Positions 1-8,079 of a stretch of DNA of 64,000 nt are shown here, piece by piece. Below the pieces are notes generated by a model, which did not search any database, was not told where the DNA came from, and worked only from the letters and a program-made list of their open reading frames with translations. Numbering within the stretch: the stretch's first letter is position 1; each line of letters starts with the position of its first letter. The translations under genes were made by a program, and so were the position numbers. Source of the DNA: Mycolicibacterium novocastrense (GTDB lineage Bacteria; Actinomycetota; Actinomycetes; Mycobacteriales; Mycobacteriaceae); the NCBI RefSeq assembly GCF_001570485.1, contig NZ_BCTA01000002.1:124001-188000 (forward strand). Reading direction: 5' to 3'.

Positions 1-427
1 CGCGGGGCCGTCGCAAAGCGCGGGCCACTTCGATCGCGGTCCATGCCGGTGACGTCGCGATCCGGTCGGCGGTGTGGACCAGCGGTGCGCCTTTCCGGCG
101 GTGCACGACAAGACCGTCGGCCGGGCGCAGCTGGTGGCCGGGGGGATTGAGAACGTGAAGTGCGGGAGGCCCTTCGGTGTCAAAGCCGAACAGGGCCGCG
201 GCGGTCGACAGGCACACCGGTACCGTCGTGCCACACGACAGGTCCAGTCCGCGCAGCCGTAGCTCGTCCGTTGGCTCTCCGAGACAGTAGATCCCGTGCC
301 AGATTCGCTCGAGATACTTGGCTTTCAGCACTGATTCGAATGTGTATCTCGGAATGATCGCCAGGATCTGGGCGCTGGTCGCCACGCCACCTTGCTCGTC
401 GAACAACTGCCTCAGGGCGGTATCCAT
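1..427 (-). CDS. AbiEi-like antitoxin-domain protein (partial, C-terminus outside window)
   Basis: Translating the minus strand from the ATG at 427 gives 142 uninterrupted codons to the window edge, beginning MDTALRQLFDEQGGVATSAQ. The first ~50 residues look like the winged-helix domain of AbiEi-type antitoxins (helix-turn-helix followed by a WHGIY-type strand). The rest (LSTAAALFGF, PPALHVLNPP, TAIEVARALRR) resembles the mycobacterial proteins annotated as type IV toxin-antitoxin AbiEi family. A GAGGA ribosome site lies 8 nt before the ATG. A conserved hairpin repeat sits 91 nt upstream. No AbiEii nucleotidyltransferase toxin is visible, so a toxin-antitoxin role is inference only; many chromosomal members of this family are solitary. 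Confidence 0.8.
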   Translation of the reverse strand, partial: MDTALRQLFDEQGGVATSAQILAIIPRYTFESVLKAKYLERIWHGIYCLGEPTDELRLRGLDLSCGTTVPVCLSTAAALFGFDTEGPPALHVLNPPGHQLRPADGLVVHRRKGAPLVHTADRIATSPAWTAIEVARALRRPR

Positions 428-517
428 GGCGGCAATCCTCGCGCCGACGCGTCAACAGCTCGGACGCAAAGAACACCGTCTGTGGATGAAACCGCCTTTG
501 TGCACAGTCGGTGGCGC

Positions 518-581
518 CGAACGCGCGCAAAGTGTTGATATTCCGCGGCGTGTCGTGTGCAAACACGCACGCTCGCGCCAA
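518..581. repeat. 64-bp intergenic repeat with GNRA hairpin, copy A
   Basis: This segment matches 56347-56410 without gaps at about 57 of 64 positions. Its core, 548-572, folds into a near-perfect hairpin: outer stem GCGTG/CACGC, one bulged T, inner stem CGTGT/ACACG, and a GCAA tetraloop. It lies between two minus-strand genes, upstream of the AbiEi-like gene. Function unknown; a structured RNA leader, processing site or dispersed mycobacterial repeat are all possible. Confidence 0.75.
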
Positions 582-606
582 AAGGAGGGGGAGCTCGCGG
601 AATGAA

Positions 607-1407
607 CTAGAGGTGGGCGAGGCGGGGGACCGAGCCTCTTGCCCGCAGGCCGGCTCCGGCTCTCTTGGTGAGTTCGCGTGAGCTGCCGAGCAATCCGTCC
701 AGCACCAGGGCCCGTTTGATGTGCCGGTGCAGATCATGTTCGGCGGTGAAGCCGATGCCGCCGAGCACCTGCTGGCAGTGCTTGGCCGCCGTCATCGCCG
801 CCTTGCCCGCGGCCGCCTTGGCCAGCATCGCCGTGAGGTCCGCGCTTTCCGTACCGGGCAGACCCAGCGTCGCCTCGGCGCCTTCGATCGCTACGAGCGT
901 CTCGGCCAACCGGTGCCGGATGGCCTGGAACGACGCGATCGGCTTACCGAACTGGACGCGGTCCAACGCGTGCTGACGGGCCAGTGCGAGCATTCCGCGT
1001 GCGGATCCGACCAGCCACCAGCCCACCGCGCGACGCGCCTCGCCCATTCGCATCAACTCGCCGTCGGGCACCCGGCGCAACGGCAGGTCACCCAGCGTCG
1101 GCTCGGTGTTGGCCGTGCGCTCCCAGACCACCCAGCTGCCGCCGGTGTAGGGCATCGGCGGTGTACCACCGGGCAGGCCGCCGATGGTCTCCAACAGCAC
1201 ATCGTTGAGAACCGAAGCGTGCGAACCGGTTTCGCCTAGCAGGCGGAACACCAGCGGAATCGCCTGGTCGGGCGCGTCCGCCAGCATCTCGGCCCAGCCC
1301 AGCTCCGCCAGCGCCGCGTCCAGCTCGGCTCCCGAGGCGGACAGCATCGTCTTGCGCAGGGTGTCTTCGAGCATCGCCAGTGATTCGGCGTCCAAACCGG
1401 ATTCCAC
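607..1407 (-). CDS. acyl-CoA dehydrogenase, short subunit
   Basis: 266-aa FadE-type protein, much shorter than the usual ~380 aa. The C-terminal half carries the recognisable helical domain (RVQFGKPIASFQAIRHRLAE; QVLGGIGFTAEHDLHRHIKR), while the N-terminal ~110 residues are poorly conserved and lack the standard flavin-site signature. Such short partners occur in the heteromeric acyl-CoA dehydrogenases of mycobacterial steroid catabolism (ChsE type), where one polypeptide contributes half of the active site. The GTG start follows an AAGGAGTGAGGA ribosome site and lies 3 nt after the stop of the full-length dehydrogenase upstream, so the two are probably one enzyme. Substrate not inferable. 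Last gene of the operon. Confidence 0.88.
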   Translation of the reverse strand: MESGLDAESLAMLEDTLRKTMLSASGAELDAALAELGWAEMLADAPDQAIPLVFRLLGETGSHASVLNDVLLETIGGLPGGTPPMPYTGGSWVVWERTANTEPTLGDLPLRRVPDGELMRMGEARRAVGWWLVGSARGMLALARQHALDRVQFGKPIASFQAIRHRLAETLVAIEGAEATLGLPGTESADLTAMLAKAAAGKAAMTAAKHCQQVLGGIGFTAEHDLHRHIKRALVLDGLLGSSRELTKRAGAGLRARGSVPRLAHL

Positions 1408-1410
1408 TCC

Positions 1411-2550
1411 TCACTCCTTACCGAGATCGAGCAGGCGACGGGCGATGATGTTGCGTTGCACCTCGGCGGTGCCGCCGTAGATGCTCGCGGCCCGCGAATA
1501 CAGGTACTCGGTCCGCCATACGTTGTCTTCGAGTTCGATGCGCCCCGGCAACAGGTCGCGCACGGTGTCGTAGAGCCGCTGCTCGGCGCCCGCCAGCAAC
1601 ACCTTGTCGATCGAGGTGTCCGCACCCAGTTTCTGTCCCTCGCCCAGCCGGTGCTGGGTCGCGCGCGAACGGCAGCGCAACGTGTGCAGCGCCAGGTACA
1701 CCTCGCCGAGATCCGAATCTGAGGCGGTGCCAAGTCCTTTGACTTCGTTGACGAGGTCGTCGAACCGCGAGTACAGGTAGGCGATGCGCTGCCAGAAGCA
1801 GGTGGAACGCTCGTAGGGGAGCAGGTCCATCGCCAGTTTCCAACCGTCTCCGGGGTTGCCCAGCATGCGATCCGCGGGCACCACGACGTCGTCGAAGTAC
1901 ACCTCGCAGAACTCATCGACGTCATGCATGGTGCGCAGCGGCCGCACCGAGACACCCGGGGAGTCGAGGTCGACGAAGAATGCGGTGATCGCCTCGTGGT
2001 TGGGCGTATTCGCGTCACCGGTGCGGGTGAGCAGGATGCAGCGGGTGGCGTACTGGGCGAAGCTGGTCCACACCTTCTGGCCGTTGACCACCCAGTTGTC
2101 GCCCTGTGGCACAGCGCGGGTGGTCAACGACGCCAGGTCGCTGCCCGAACCGGGTTCGGAAAAACCCTGACACCACGACTCTTCACCCGAGAGCAGCCGC
2201 GGCACCATCTCAGCGGCCAGTTCCGGCCGGGCGTAGTCGATCATGGTCGGCGTGAGCACGTCGAGCATCGAATACGGTCCCGGGTGGTCGAGACCGCGTC
2301 CGACGACCTCCTCGCCGACGATGGCGCGCAGGATATCGGGTCCGCCGAGCCCGCCGGCCGACTCCGGCCAGCCGTAACGCATCCAGTCGGCGTCGTACAG
2401 CGCCTTGAGCACCCGCAGGTGCTGGGCTTGATGCGCGTCGAGCGAATGGTCGTCGGTGAGCGGGGTCAGTTCACCGGAATCGAATCTGGCGTCCAGCCAT
2501 TCCCGCAGCCTGGTACGGAATGTGGCGGGCTCGAAGAGGTCGTCACTCAT
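1411..2550 (-). CDS. acyl-CoA dehydrogenase, full-length subunit
   Basis: 379-aa flavin-dependent dehydrogenase of the FadE family, introducing a 2,3 double bond into an acyl-CoA. Visible hallmarks are GFSEPGSGSDLASL in the flavin/substrate region, NGQKVWTSFAQYA, and the C-terminal IYGGTAEVQRNIIARRLL. The Glu that sits before the glycine in the MCAD motif (YEGT) is Gly here, so the catalytic base must be elsewhere (helix G type) or be supplied by the partner. It overlaps the upstream SnoaL-like gene by 4 nt (ATGA) and is followed 3 nt later by the short partner dehydrogenase, supporting a heteromer. Part of the 607-6453 operon. Confidence 0.92.
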   Translation of the reverse strand: MSDDLFEPATFRTRLREWLDARFDSGELTPLTDDHSLDAHQAQHLRVLKALYDADWMRYGWPESAGGLGGPDILRAIVGEEVVGRGLDHPGPYSMLDVLTPTMIDYARPELAAEMVPRLLSGEESWCQGFSEPGSGSDLASLTTRAVPQGDNWVVNGQKVWTSFAQYATRCILLTRTGDANTPNHEAITAFFVDLDSPGVSVRPLRTMHDVDEFCEVYFDDVVVPADRMLGNPGDGWKLAMDLLPYERSTCFWQRIAYLYSRFDDLVNEVKGLGTASDSDLGEVYLALHTLRCRSRATQHRLGEGQKLGADTSIDKVLLAGAEQRLYDTVRDLLPGRIELEDNVWRTEYLYSRAASIYGGTAEVQRNIIARRLLDLGKE

Positions 2551-2975
2551 CCAGCTTCGGGCCTCCCGATCGCGTGTGGGCGGCCGGAGTCGTGGTCACC
2601 GCTGCGCCGAATGAACGTCATGGCACGGGTTTTCAGCCGCCAGCCGTCATCGGTGCGGACGTAGGTGTCGTTGTAGTAGCCGATGCGCATGTCGTGTTTG
2701 GAGTGCTCGATGAAGCACAGCGGCTGGGTCCCCGACGCCTTGTCGGGGTCGTCCGGATCCAGATGCACCAGTGACGTGCCGGTCATGAACAGACCCTTGG
2801 GCGCGGCTTCGACGAGTTCGGGGAAGCGGTTCAGCGTGTACGTGGAGCCGAACGCGCTGTACGTCCCGTCCGGGGTGAACACCGAAGTCAGCCCCTCGAT
2901 ATCGCCCTGGGTGATGGTGACGGCGTACTTGGCCAGCAGCTGCTGGATCTCGACGAGGTCGTCAGTTCGAGTCAT
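2547..2975 (-). CDS. SnoaL-like / NTF2-fold protein
   Basis: 142-aa protein with the pattern of the SnoaL-like (NTF2-like, cystatin-cone) fold: N-terminal helix EIQQLLAKYAVTITQGDIEGL, a strand FTPDGTYSAFG, and a C-terminal sheet RIGYYNDTYVRTDDGWRLK ending in RAMTFIRR. These folds serve as small polyketide/steroid cyclases, isomerases, dehydratases, or beta subunits of Rieske dioxygenases. Here it is not next to the oxygenase but downstream of the amidohydrolase, overlapping it by 14 nt and the next dehydrogenase by 4 nt. An isomerase or dehydratase role on the ring-opened product is a reasonable guess only. Confidence 0.85.
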   Translation of the reverse strand: MTRTDDLVEIQQLLAKYAVTITQGDIEGLTSVFTPDGTYSAFGSTYTLNRFPELVEAAPKGLFMTGTSLVHLDPDDPDKASGTQPLCFIEHSKHDMRIGYYNDTYVRTDDGWRLKTRAMTFIRRSGDHDSGRPHAIGRPEAG

Positions 2976-4185
2976 GTCGGAAGACCTTACCGCCCTTCAT
3001 TACAAAACTGACATCGCGTGTAACACTGATATCGACGAGGGGATCCCCGGGCACCGCGATGATGTCCGCGAGGTACCCCTCGGCGATGCGGCCCAGGTCG
3101 CTTCTGTCGATCAGATCGGCGGCGACGACGGTGGCCGCGCGCAACACGGCCGCGGGTGGCATACCCCAATCCACCAACGTGACGAGCTCGTCGGCGTTCT
3201 TGCCGTGGGGGATCGCCGGGGCATCGGTGCCGACGGCGATCTTCACGCCTGCCTCGTAAGCGGCCTTGATGGATGTGCGCGCCTTCGGAAACATCTCGGC
3301 GGCCTTGTCCTGCAGGGCTTTCGGAGCACGGGACACATCCATGGCCTCGGCGAGGCGGCGCGTGGTCACGAGCCACCGGTCGTTGTCGACGAGCATCTGG
3401 ATGGCTTCGTCGTCCATCAGGAAGCCGTGCTCGATGCAGTCGATACCGCACGCGACGGCGTGCTTGACCGCCTCGGCTCCGTGGGTGTGCGCGGCCACCT
3501 TCAAGCCACGCCGGTGCGCCTCGTCGACGATGGCCCGCAGTTCCTCATCCGAATAGTGTTGCGCGCCAGCCTCTCCGGTCAACGACATCACACCGCCGGA
3601 CACGCAGACCTTGATGAGCTGCGCGCCGTGCTTGATCTGGTAGCGCACCGCCTTGCGGATCTCGTCGACGCCGTTGGCGATGCCCTCCTCGATGGTCAGC
3701 TCCAGTGCGCCGGGCATGAATGCGGCGAACATCGTCGGGTCGAGGTGGCCGCCGGTCGGGGTGATCGCGTGACCGGCCGGGATCACCCGCGGACCGTCGA
3801 TCCAGCCCGCGTCGATCGCCTTGCCCAACGCGACGTCGAGCAGGTACCCGCCGGTCTTGACGAACAACCCGAGGTTGCGAACCGTGGTGAAACCGGCCCG
3901 CAATGTGCGCCGGGCATTGCCGACGGCCCGCAGCACCCGCGTCGCGGGATCGTCTTGGACCTGGGATAGGCCGGGGTTCTCGCCCCGGCCACCCATTAGG
4001 AGGTTGACCTCCATGTCCATCAGGCCGGGCAGCAGGATGGCGTCACCGAGATCGATGACCTCACCCTCGCCGTCGGCCGCACCGCCGAGGCCGACGATGC
4101 GGTCGCCGTCGATCCGAACGATGCCCGGCCGGACGATCTGTCCGGCGTCGACGTCGAGCAGACCCGCCGCTTTGAGGGTCAGCAC
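2962..4185 (-). CDS. amidohydrolase-superfamily protein with ExN in place of HxH (cassette 1)
   Basis: 407-aa PF01979-type protein (imidazolonepropionase/prolidase-like branch). The beta-strand-1 motif that normally reads PGLxDxHxH is LLPGLMDMEVN here, so the two metal-binding histidines are Glu59 and Asn61. Later ligand positions are kept: LIKVCVSGG (Lys), VAAHTHG, CIEHGF and VGTDAPAIPH. The start chosen is GTG 4185, 2 nt after the upstream stop and preceded by TTTAGGA; the reading frame stays open further 5' only as read-through of the upstream gene. It is about 400 aa like its relatives and is paralogous to 36351-37601, which has the same substitution. It may still bind one metal or act non-hydrolytically. 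Confidence 0.9.
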   Translation of the reverse strand: MLTLKAAGLLDVDAGQIVRPGIVRIDGDRIVGLGGAADGEGEVIDLGDAILLPGLMDMEVNLLMGGRGENPGLSQVQDDPATRVLRAVGNARRTLRAGFTTVRNLGLFVKTGGYLLDVALGKAIDAGWIDGPRVIPAGHAITPTGGHLDPTMFAAFMPGALELTIEEGIANGVDEIRKAVRYQIKHGAQLIKVCVSGGVMSLTGEAGAQHYSDEELRAIVDEAHRRGLKVAAHTHGAEAVKHAVACGIDCIEHGFLMDDEAIQMLVDNDRWLVTTRRLAEAMDVSRAPKALQDKAAEMFPKARTSIKAAYEAGVKIAVGTDAPAIPHGKNADELVTLVDWGMPPAAVLRAATVVAADLIDRSDLGRIAEGYLADIIAVPGDPLVDISVTRDVSFVMKGGKVFRHDSN

Positions 4186-4187
4186 TC

Positions 4188-4517
4188 CTAAACCACCGGC
4201 TCCTTGATGAGCTTGATATATGCGGCGCCGCTGTCGAGTACGCGGGGCTGCTTCCACACCTCAACGGGGAAGCTCACCATGACGATCGACTGACCGAGGT
4301 GCACCAGCGCCTTGGCATCGTCCGGCATCCCCTTGAGCGGGAAGCGGGCGTCGACGTAGACCATGATGTCCTCGAGCCTAGCCATGCCCGCGTCGTACAG
4401 TTCCTGCATCTCTTCCATCGTGGAGTTCAGCCGCTTCTGGTAACGCTCCTCCTCGGTGGGCAGGCACCAGTCGCTGAACCGCTCGAGGTCCGCGAACTCC
4501 TCAGGCAGCTTAGACAT
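4188..4517 (-). CDS. small Rieske-linked protein of unknown function (cassette 1)
   Basis: 109-aa protein starting MSKLPEEFADLERFSDWCL; no family I can name. It is predicted mostly helical, with no signal peptide, membrane segment or Cys/His metal cluster. It is clearly homologous to the products of 36016-36354 and 42353-42682: all share an N-terminal WCL..E.ER segment, a central helix with FYDA or LYDA, and a C-terminal SM..VS..VEV or VEC stretch. All three directly follow a Rieske oxygenase. The ATG overlaps the oxygenase stop by 8 nt and has a strong AAGGAGGGA ribosome site, so the pair is translationally coupled. It is not a SnoaL-type beta subunit; a small accessory or assembly subunit is my inference. 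Confidence 0.85.
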   Translation of the reverse strand: MSKLPEEFADLERFSDWCLPTEEERYQKRLNSTMEEMQELYDAGMARLEDIMVYVDARFPLKGMPDDAKALVHLGQSIVMVSFPVEVWKQPRVLDSGAAYIKLIKEPVV

Positions 4518-5850
4518 TTGCTCCCTCCTTATGGGTCTTGGCGTGAGCTGCGCCGTTCGCCCCGGCGCGATTTCCGCTCGCCAGCGACTCCTTGTACCGA
4601 TCGACGTACTTGTGGGCGGTGTGGTGCAGGTGTCGCAGCAGGATTTCCTGGTCGCACAGCGGGAAGTCGAGAACGGCACGGGTGCCGATCTGCGTCTGCG
4701 TGGCTTCCAGTGTGTTGGCGTCCTGGAACGCGTACTCCTTGAACGTCACCGCGGCCAATTCTTGAGAGAGCCGCTCGCGCAGGTTCTTTGGTGGCACGAA
4801 GTACAGGTCCGCCTCGAAGATGTGGGTGTCCACACCAGTCGGCCAGTAGTTGTACGTCAGATACCAACCCGGCACCCAGAAGAGCAGCGTGAAGTTCGGG
4901 AAGAACTCGAATGAGTCTTGGCCCCACGTCGCATGACGGCCGGGATTGATCGCCGGTGGTAGTTCGTCGGGCAGGATGCCCTTGATGTCGGGGCGATCCC
5001 ACGGCCCGAACAGGCCGCTGTGCAGAATGCGCTCGATGGGTTTGACCATCTTCAGGTCCTTCGGCGGGCTCATGCCACCCCAGGACGAGATCATCGAATG
5101 ATCACCCTTGATGTCGTAGTGCAGCGCCTCGAAGCCGAATTTGGCCAGCTTCTCGGCCTCCTCCTTCTCCGCCTGCTTCATGTGCAGGATCGGCGCGTGG
5201 TAGAACTCGACGAATGCGTCGATGAACAGCTTCCAGTTCGACTTGATCTCTGCGCGGTAGCTGTAGTGCTCGGTCATCTCATGGAAGGGATAACCCTTCA
5301 GTCCCTGCCCGAACTCGCCCAGATACTCCTCGAGCGAGACCGCGTCGTCGTCGAAGTTGACGAAGATGAAGCCCTCCCATACCTCGCAGCGCACCGGCTT
5401 GAGTGGGTAGTCGGCCTTATCGATATCGAAGAACTCTTGCTCCTGCTGAATGAACGTCAGGTCGCCCTTGAGGTTGTAGCGCCAGGCGTGGTACTTGCAC
5501 ACGAACTGACGGCAGGTGCCCGAGACTTCTTCGCCGGGATAGTCGTTCCACACCAGCTTGTTGCCGCGATGGCGGCACAGGTTATAGAAGGCGCGGATCT
5601 CATCGCCATCGTTGACGATGACGATCGATGTGCCCGGGCCGACCGACGGCAGCTCACGGGTGATGTAACTGCCCTTCTTGGGAATCAGCTCGATCCGGCC
5701 CATCTGCAGCCAAGTCTTGCGGAAGATGGCCTGCTGCTCCAGCTTCCAGTGCTCGGGATCGATCGAGTCCTCGTAGTTGACCGGAGCGGTACCGAGTTCA
5801 GGCCAGTGCTCGGTCCAGCTGCCCTCGGCTGGTTTGGGGAAAAACGCCAC
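4510..5850 (-). CDS. Rieske non-heme iron oxygenase, catalytic subunit (cassette 1)
   Basis: 446-aa ring-hydroxylating oxygenase alpha subunit. The 2Fe-2S centre is bound by Cys92/His94 and Cys118/His121; the 23 residues between the pairs exceed the usual ~17 and include an extra Cys in GTCRQF. The mononuclear iron site is NWKLFIDAFVEFYHAPILH (residues 205-223: Asp211, His218, His223). The protein starts with the SWTEHWPELGT signature shared by its two paralogues at 34749 and 41079. GTG start 5850 has AGAGAGG upstream, 7 nt after the CMD-like gene. The C-terminal ~20 residues (SGNRAGANGAAHAKTHKEG) are a low-complexity tail absent from the paralogues. Needs an external reductase; the KshB-like gene at 39246 is a candidate. 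Confidence 0.94.
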   Translation of the reverse strand: MAFFPKPAEGSWTEHWPELGTAPVNYEDSIDPEHWKLEQQAIFRKTWLQMGRIELIPKKGSYITRELPSVGPGTSIVIVNDGDEIRAFYNLCRHRGNKLVWNDYPGEEVSGTCRQFVCKYHAWRYNLKGDLTFIQQEQEFFDIDKADYPLKPVRCEVWEGFIFVNFDDDAVSLEEYLGEFGQGLKGYPFHEMTEHYSYRAEIKSNWKLFIDAFVEFYHAPILHMKQAEKEEAEKLAKFGFEALHYDIKGDHSMISSWGGMSPPKDLKMVKPIERILHSGLFGPWDRPDIKGILPDELPPAINPGRHATWGQDSFEFFPNFTLLFWVPGWYLTYNYWPTGVDTHIFEADLYFVPPKNLRERLSQELAAVTFKEYAFQDANTLEATQTQIGTRAVLDFPLCDQEILLRHLHHTAHKYVDRYKESLASGNRAGANGAAHAKTHKEGANV

Positions 5851-5856
5851 GGTTAT

Positions 5857-6453
5857 CTACCTCTCTGCGAGATTTTCGGTGTCTGGTTCTACGCCGAAAG
5901 TGTTGATGGCCATGGCGAGTGCGCCATAGCAGCCGATGGTGAAGACGAGGTCCATCAGTTGACGTTCCTCGAGGTGTTCGGACAATGCGGCCCACGTTGC
6001 GTCGGAGATGGTGGCGTGGGCTTGGAGGTCGTCGACCGCATGCAGTACGGCCCGGTCGAGTTCATCTGATGCCTCGCCGCGCTGGAGGGCGTCGATGACG
6101 TCGTCCGTCAGGCCTTCGTCGCGGCCCATCTCGACGTGGTGCCGCCACTCGTATTCGCAATTGGTCAGATGTGCGACGCGCAGCACCGCCAACTCCCGCA
6201 ACCGCGGCGGCAGCGTCGACCCGTAGAGCAGGTGGAAGTTGAACCGCAGGAAGGCGCGGGTCAGCTTCGGATGGCGGACCATCGTCGCCAGCAGGTTGCC
6301 CGCCAGTTCGGGATTGCGCCGTTCGGGAGACATGTTGGACAGGGCCTCGTAGACGGCTTCGTCCCACTCCTGCGCGGGTAGCGGCGGCACGCGCAAGGCG
6401 CCTCCTTCCGGTGTGCTCTCGGTGATGAGAATCAGGTTCTCATATTTCGCCAA
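5857..6453 (-). CDS. carboxymuconolactone decarboxylase (AhpD-like) family protein
   Basis: 198-aa all-helical CMD-fold protein. The core reads LRELAVLRVAHLTNCEYEWRH followed by H and an EMGRDEGLTDDVI helix. It has a single Cys (NCEYEW) instead of the CxxC of AhpD peroxidases, so it is probably not a thiol peroxidase. Many such proteins sit in catabolic operons with no proven activity. TTG 6453 is the preferred start because AAAGGTGG lies 7 nt upstream; the in-frame TTG at 6483 has no such site. First gene of the minus-strand operon that continues through the Rieske cassette to 607, and divergent from the amidohydrolase at 6657. Confidence 0.88.
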   Translation of the reverse strand: MAKYENLILITESTPEGGALRVPPLPAQEWDEAVYEALSNMSPERRNPELAGNLLATMVRHPKLTRAFLRFNFHLLYGSTLPPRLRELAVLRVAHLTNCEYEWRHHVEMGRDEGLTDDVIDALQRGEASDELDRAVLHAVDDLQAHATISDATWAALSEHLEERQLMDLVFTIGCYGALAMAINTFGVEPDTENLAER

Positions 6454-6572
6454 TAGATTTCCACCTTTCGCGCCGATGGTCAATGCGGGACGTCATCGAC
6501 GGTGGTCACGGGGGTGTCTCGCGGAGGCCAACTGCCCTGACAGGAGGGCATAGGGTGGCTTTCGGACATTGA

Positions 6573-6603
6573 TTCTCGTAGGGTGAGAAGATAGTTTCCT
6601 CAC
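6573..6603 (+). promoter_or_regulatory. candidate promoter/operator in divergent region
   Basis: In the 203-bp gap between the divergent genes there is an inverted repeat TTCTC..GAGAA (6573-6589) and an overlapping GTGAG..CTCAC (6583-6603). TAGGGT at 6579-6584 fits the mycobacterial TANNNT -10 box for the plus-strand gene. The segment TTCTCGTA..G.TGAGA resembles the promoter of the P450 at 43678 (43643-43659). Tentative. Confidence 0.35.
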
Positions 6604-6656
6604 ATTGAGCAAGGTCCTGATAGCTAGCCTCGGGGGACGCGACGAAAGGAACGGGC

Positions 6657-7952
6657 ATGAACAAGGACGAGATGATCTTGATCAGCGTTGATGATCACAT
6701 CGTCGAACCGCCCGATATGTTCAAGAATCATCTGCCCAAGAAGTACATCGATGAGGCGCCGCGGTTGGTGCACAACCCGGATGGGTCGGATACCTGGCAG
6801 TTCCGCGACACGGTGATCCCGAATGTGGCGCTCAATGCGGTGGCGGGGCGCCCCAAGGAGGAGTACGGGCTGGAGCCGCAGGGTCTGGATGAGATCCGCC
6901 CGGGCTGTTGGCAGGTTGATGAGCGGGTCAAGGACATGAACGCCGGCGGCATCCTGGGTTCGATGTGTTTTCCGTCGTTTCCCGGTTTTGCGGGTCGGTT
7001 GTTTGCCACTGAGGATCAGGAGTTCTCGCTGGCATTGGTGAAGGCCTACAACGACTGGCACGTCGAGGAGTGGTGTGGGGCCTATCCGGCGCGGTTCATC
7101 CCGATGACGCTGCCGGTGATCTGGGATCCGGTCGAGTGCGCCAAGGAGATCCGGCGCAACGCTGAGCGCGGTGTGCATTCGTTGACGTTCAGCGAGAACC
7201 CGGCGGCCATGGGGTATCCGAGTTTTCATGACTTCGAGCATTGGAAGCCGATGTGGGATGCGCTGGTGGACACCGAAACCGTGCTCAACGTGCACATCGG
7301 TTCCTCGGGCCGGTTGGCGATCACCGCCCCGGATGCGCCGATGGATGTGATGATCACCTTGCAGCCGATGAACATCGTGCAAGCCGCCGCGGACCTGTTG
7401 TGGTCGCGCCCGATCAAGGAGTACCCGACGCTTAAGATCGCGCTGTCCGAAGGCGGTACGGGCTGGATTCCGTACTTTTTGGAGCGGGTGGATCGCACCT
7501 TTGAGATGCATTCGACGTGGACGGGTCAGGACTTCGGCGGCAAGCTGCCCAGTGAGGTGTTCCGTGAGCACTTCTTGACCTGTTTCATCGCCGATCCGGT
7601 GGGGGTGGCCACCCGCAATGCGATCGGCATCGACAACATCTGCTGGGAGGCCGATTACCCGCACAGCGACTCGATGTGGCCCGGGGCTCCCGAGCAGCTC
7701 GACGAGGTACTCACCGCCAACAATGTGCCCGACGACGAGATCAACAAGATGACCTTCGAGAACGCGATGCGCTGGTATCACTGGGACCCGTTCACCCACA
7801 TGACGCGCGAACAGGCCACCGTGGGTGCCCTGCGCAAGGCCGCCGAAGGACACGACGTCTCCATCCAAGCCCTGTCAAAGAAGGAAAAGACCGGCGCGTC
7901 GTTCGCGGACTTCGCGGCCAGCGCCAAGCAGGTGTCCGGCAACACGGACTGA
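6657..7952 (+). CDS. amidohydrolase-2 (PF04909) family hydrolase
   Basis: 431-aa TIM-barrel metal hydrolase/decarboxylase-like protein. Visible motifs are ISVDDHIVEPPDMF at strand 1, a central region ending LNVHIGSSGR, ALSEGGTGWIPYFLERVD, and the C-terminal CWEADYPHSDSMWPGAPE. Family members hydrolyse C-C or C-N bonds or decarboxylate ring-cleavage products. The ATG follows GAAAGGAA with 6 nt spacing. The third codon position is visibly more T-rich than in the neighbours (for example gtgtttgcc, cggttg), so this gene may have a different history. It heads the plus-strand run to 14463 and is divergent from the Rieske operon, consistent with a shared pathway. Confidence 0.92.
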   Translation: MNKDEMILISVDDHIVEPPDMFKNHLPKKYIDEAPRLVHNPDGSDTWQFRDTVIPNVALNAVAGRPKEEYGLEPQGLDEIRPGCWQVDERVKDMNAGGILGSMCFPSFPGFAGRLFATEDQEFSLALVKAYNDWHVEEWCGAYPARFIPMTLPVIWDPVECAKEIRRNAERGVHSLTFSENPAAMGYPSFHDFEHWKPMWDALVDTETVLNVHIGSSGRLAITAPDAPMDVMITLQPMNIVQAAADLLWSRPIKEYPTLKIALSEGGTGWIPYFLERVDRTFEMHSTWTGQDFGGKLPSEVFREHFLTCFIADPVGVATRNAIGIDNICWEADYPHSDSMWPGAPEQLDEVLTANNVPDDEINKMTFENAMRWYHWDPFTHMTREQATVGALRKAAEGHDVSIQALSKKEKTGASFADFAASAKQVSGNTD

Positions 7953-8079
7953 GAGGTCTGCAAGTATCGGGAGGTCCGGCCACGGGGTCGGAAGCAGCGT
8001 CTTCGAGTGCGCCGGTGCGGAAGCTGCGTTCACGCGCCGGCGCACTGTTCTGCGGAACGATGACAAGAGGAGAACCACC

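Noticed and set aside
1..427. A complete toxin-antitoxin locus at the left edge
   Set aside because: Only the AbiEi-like protein is visible and no AbiEii toxin gene is present on the sequenced side.
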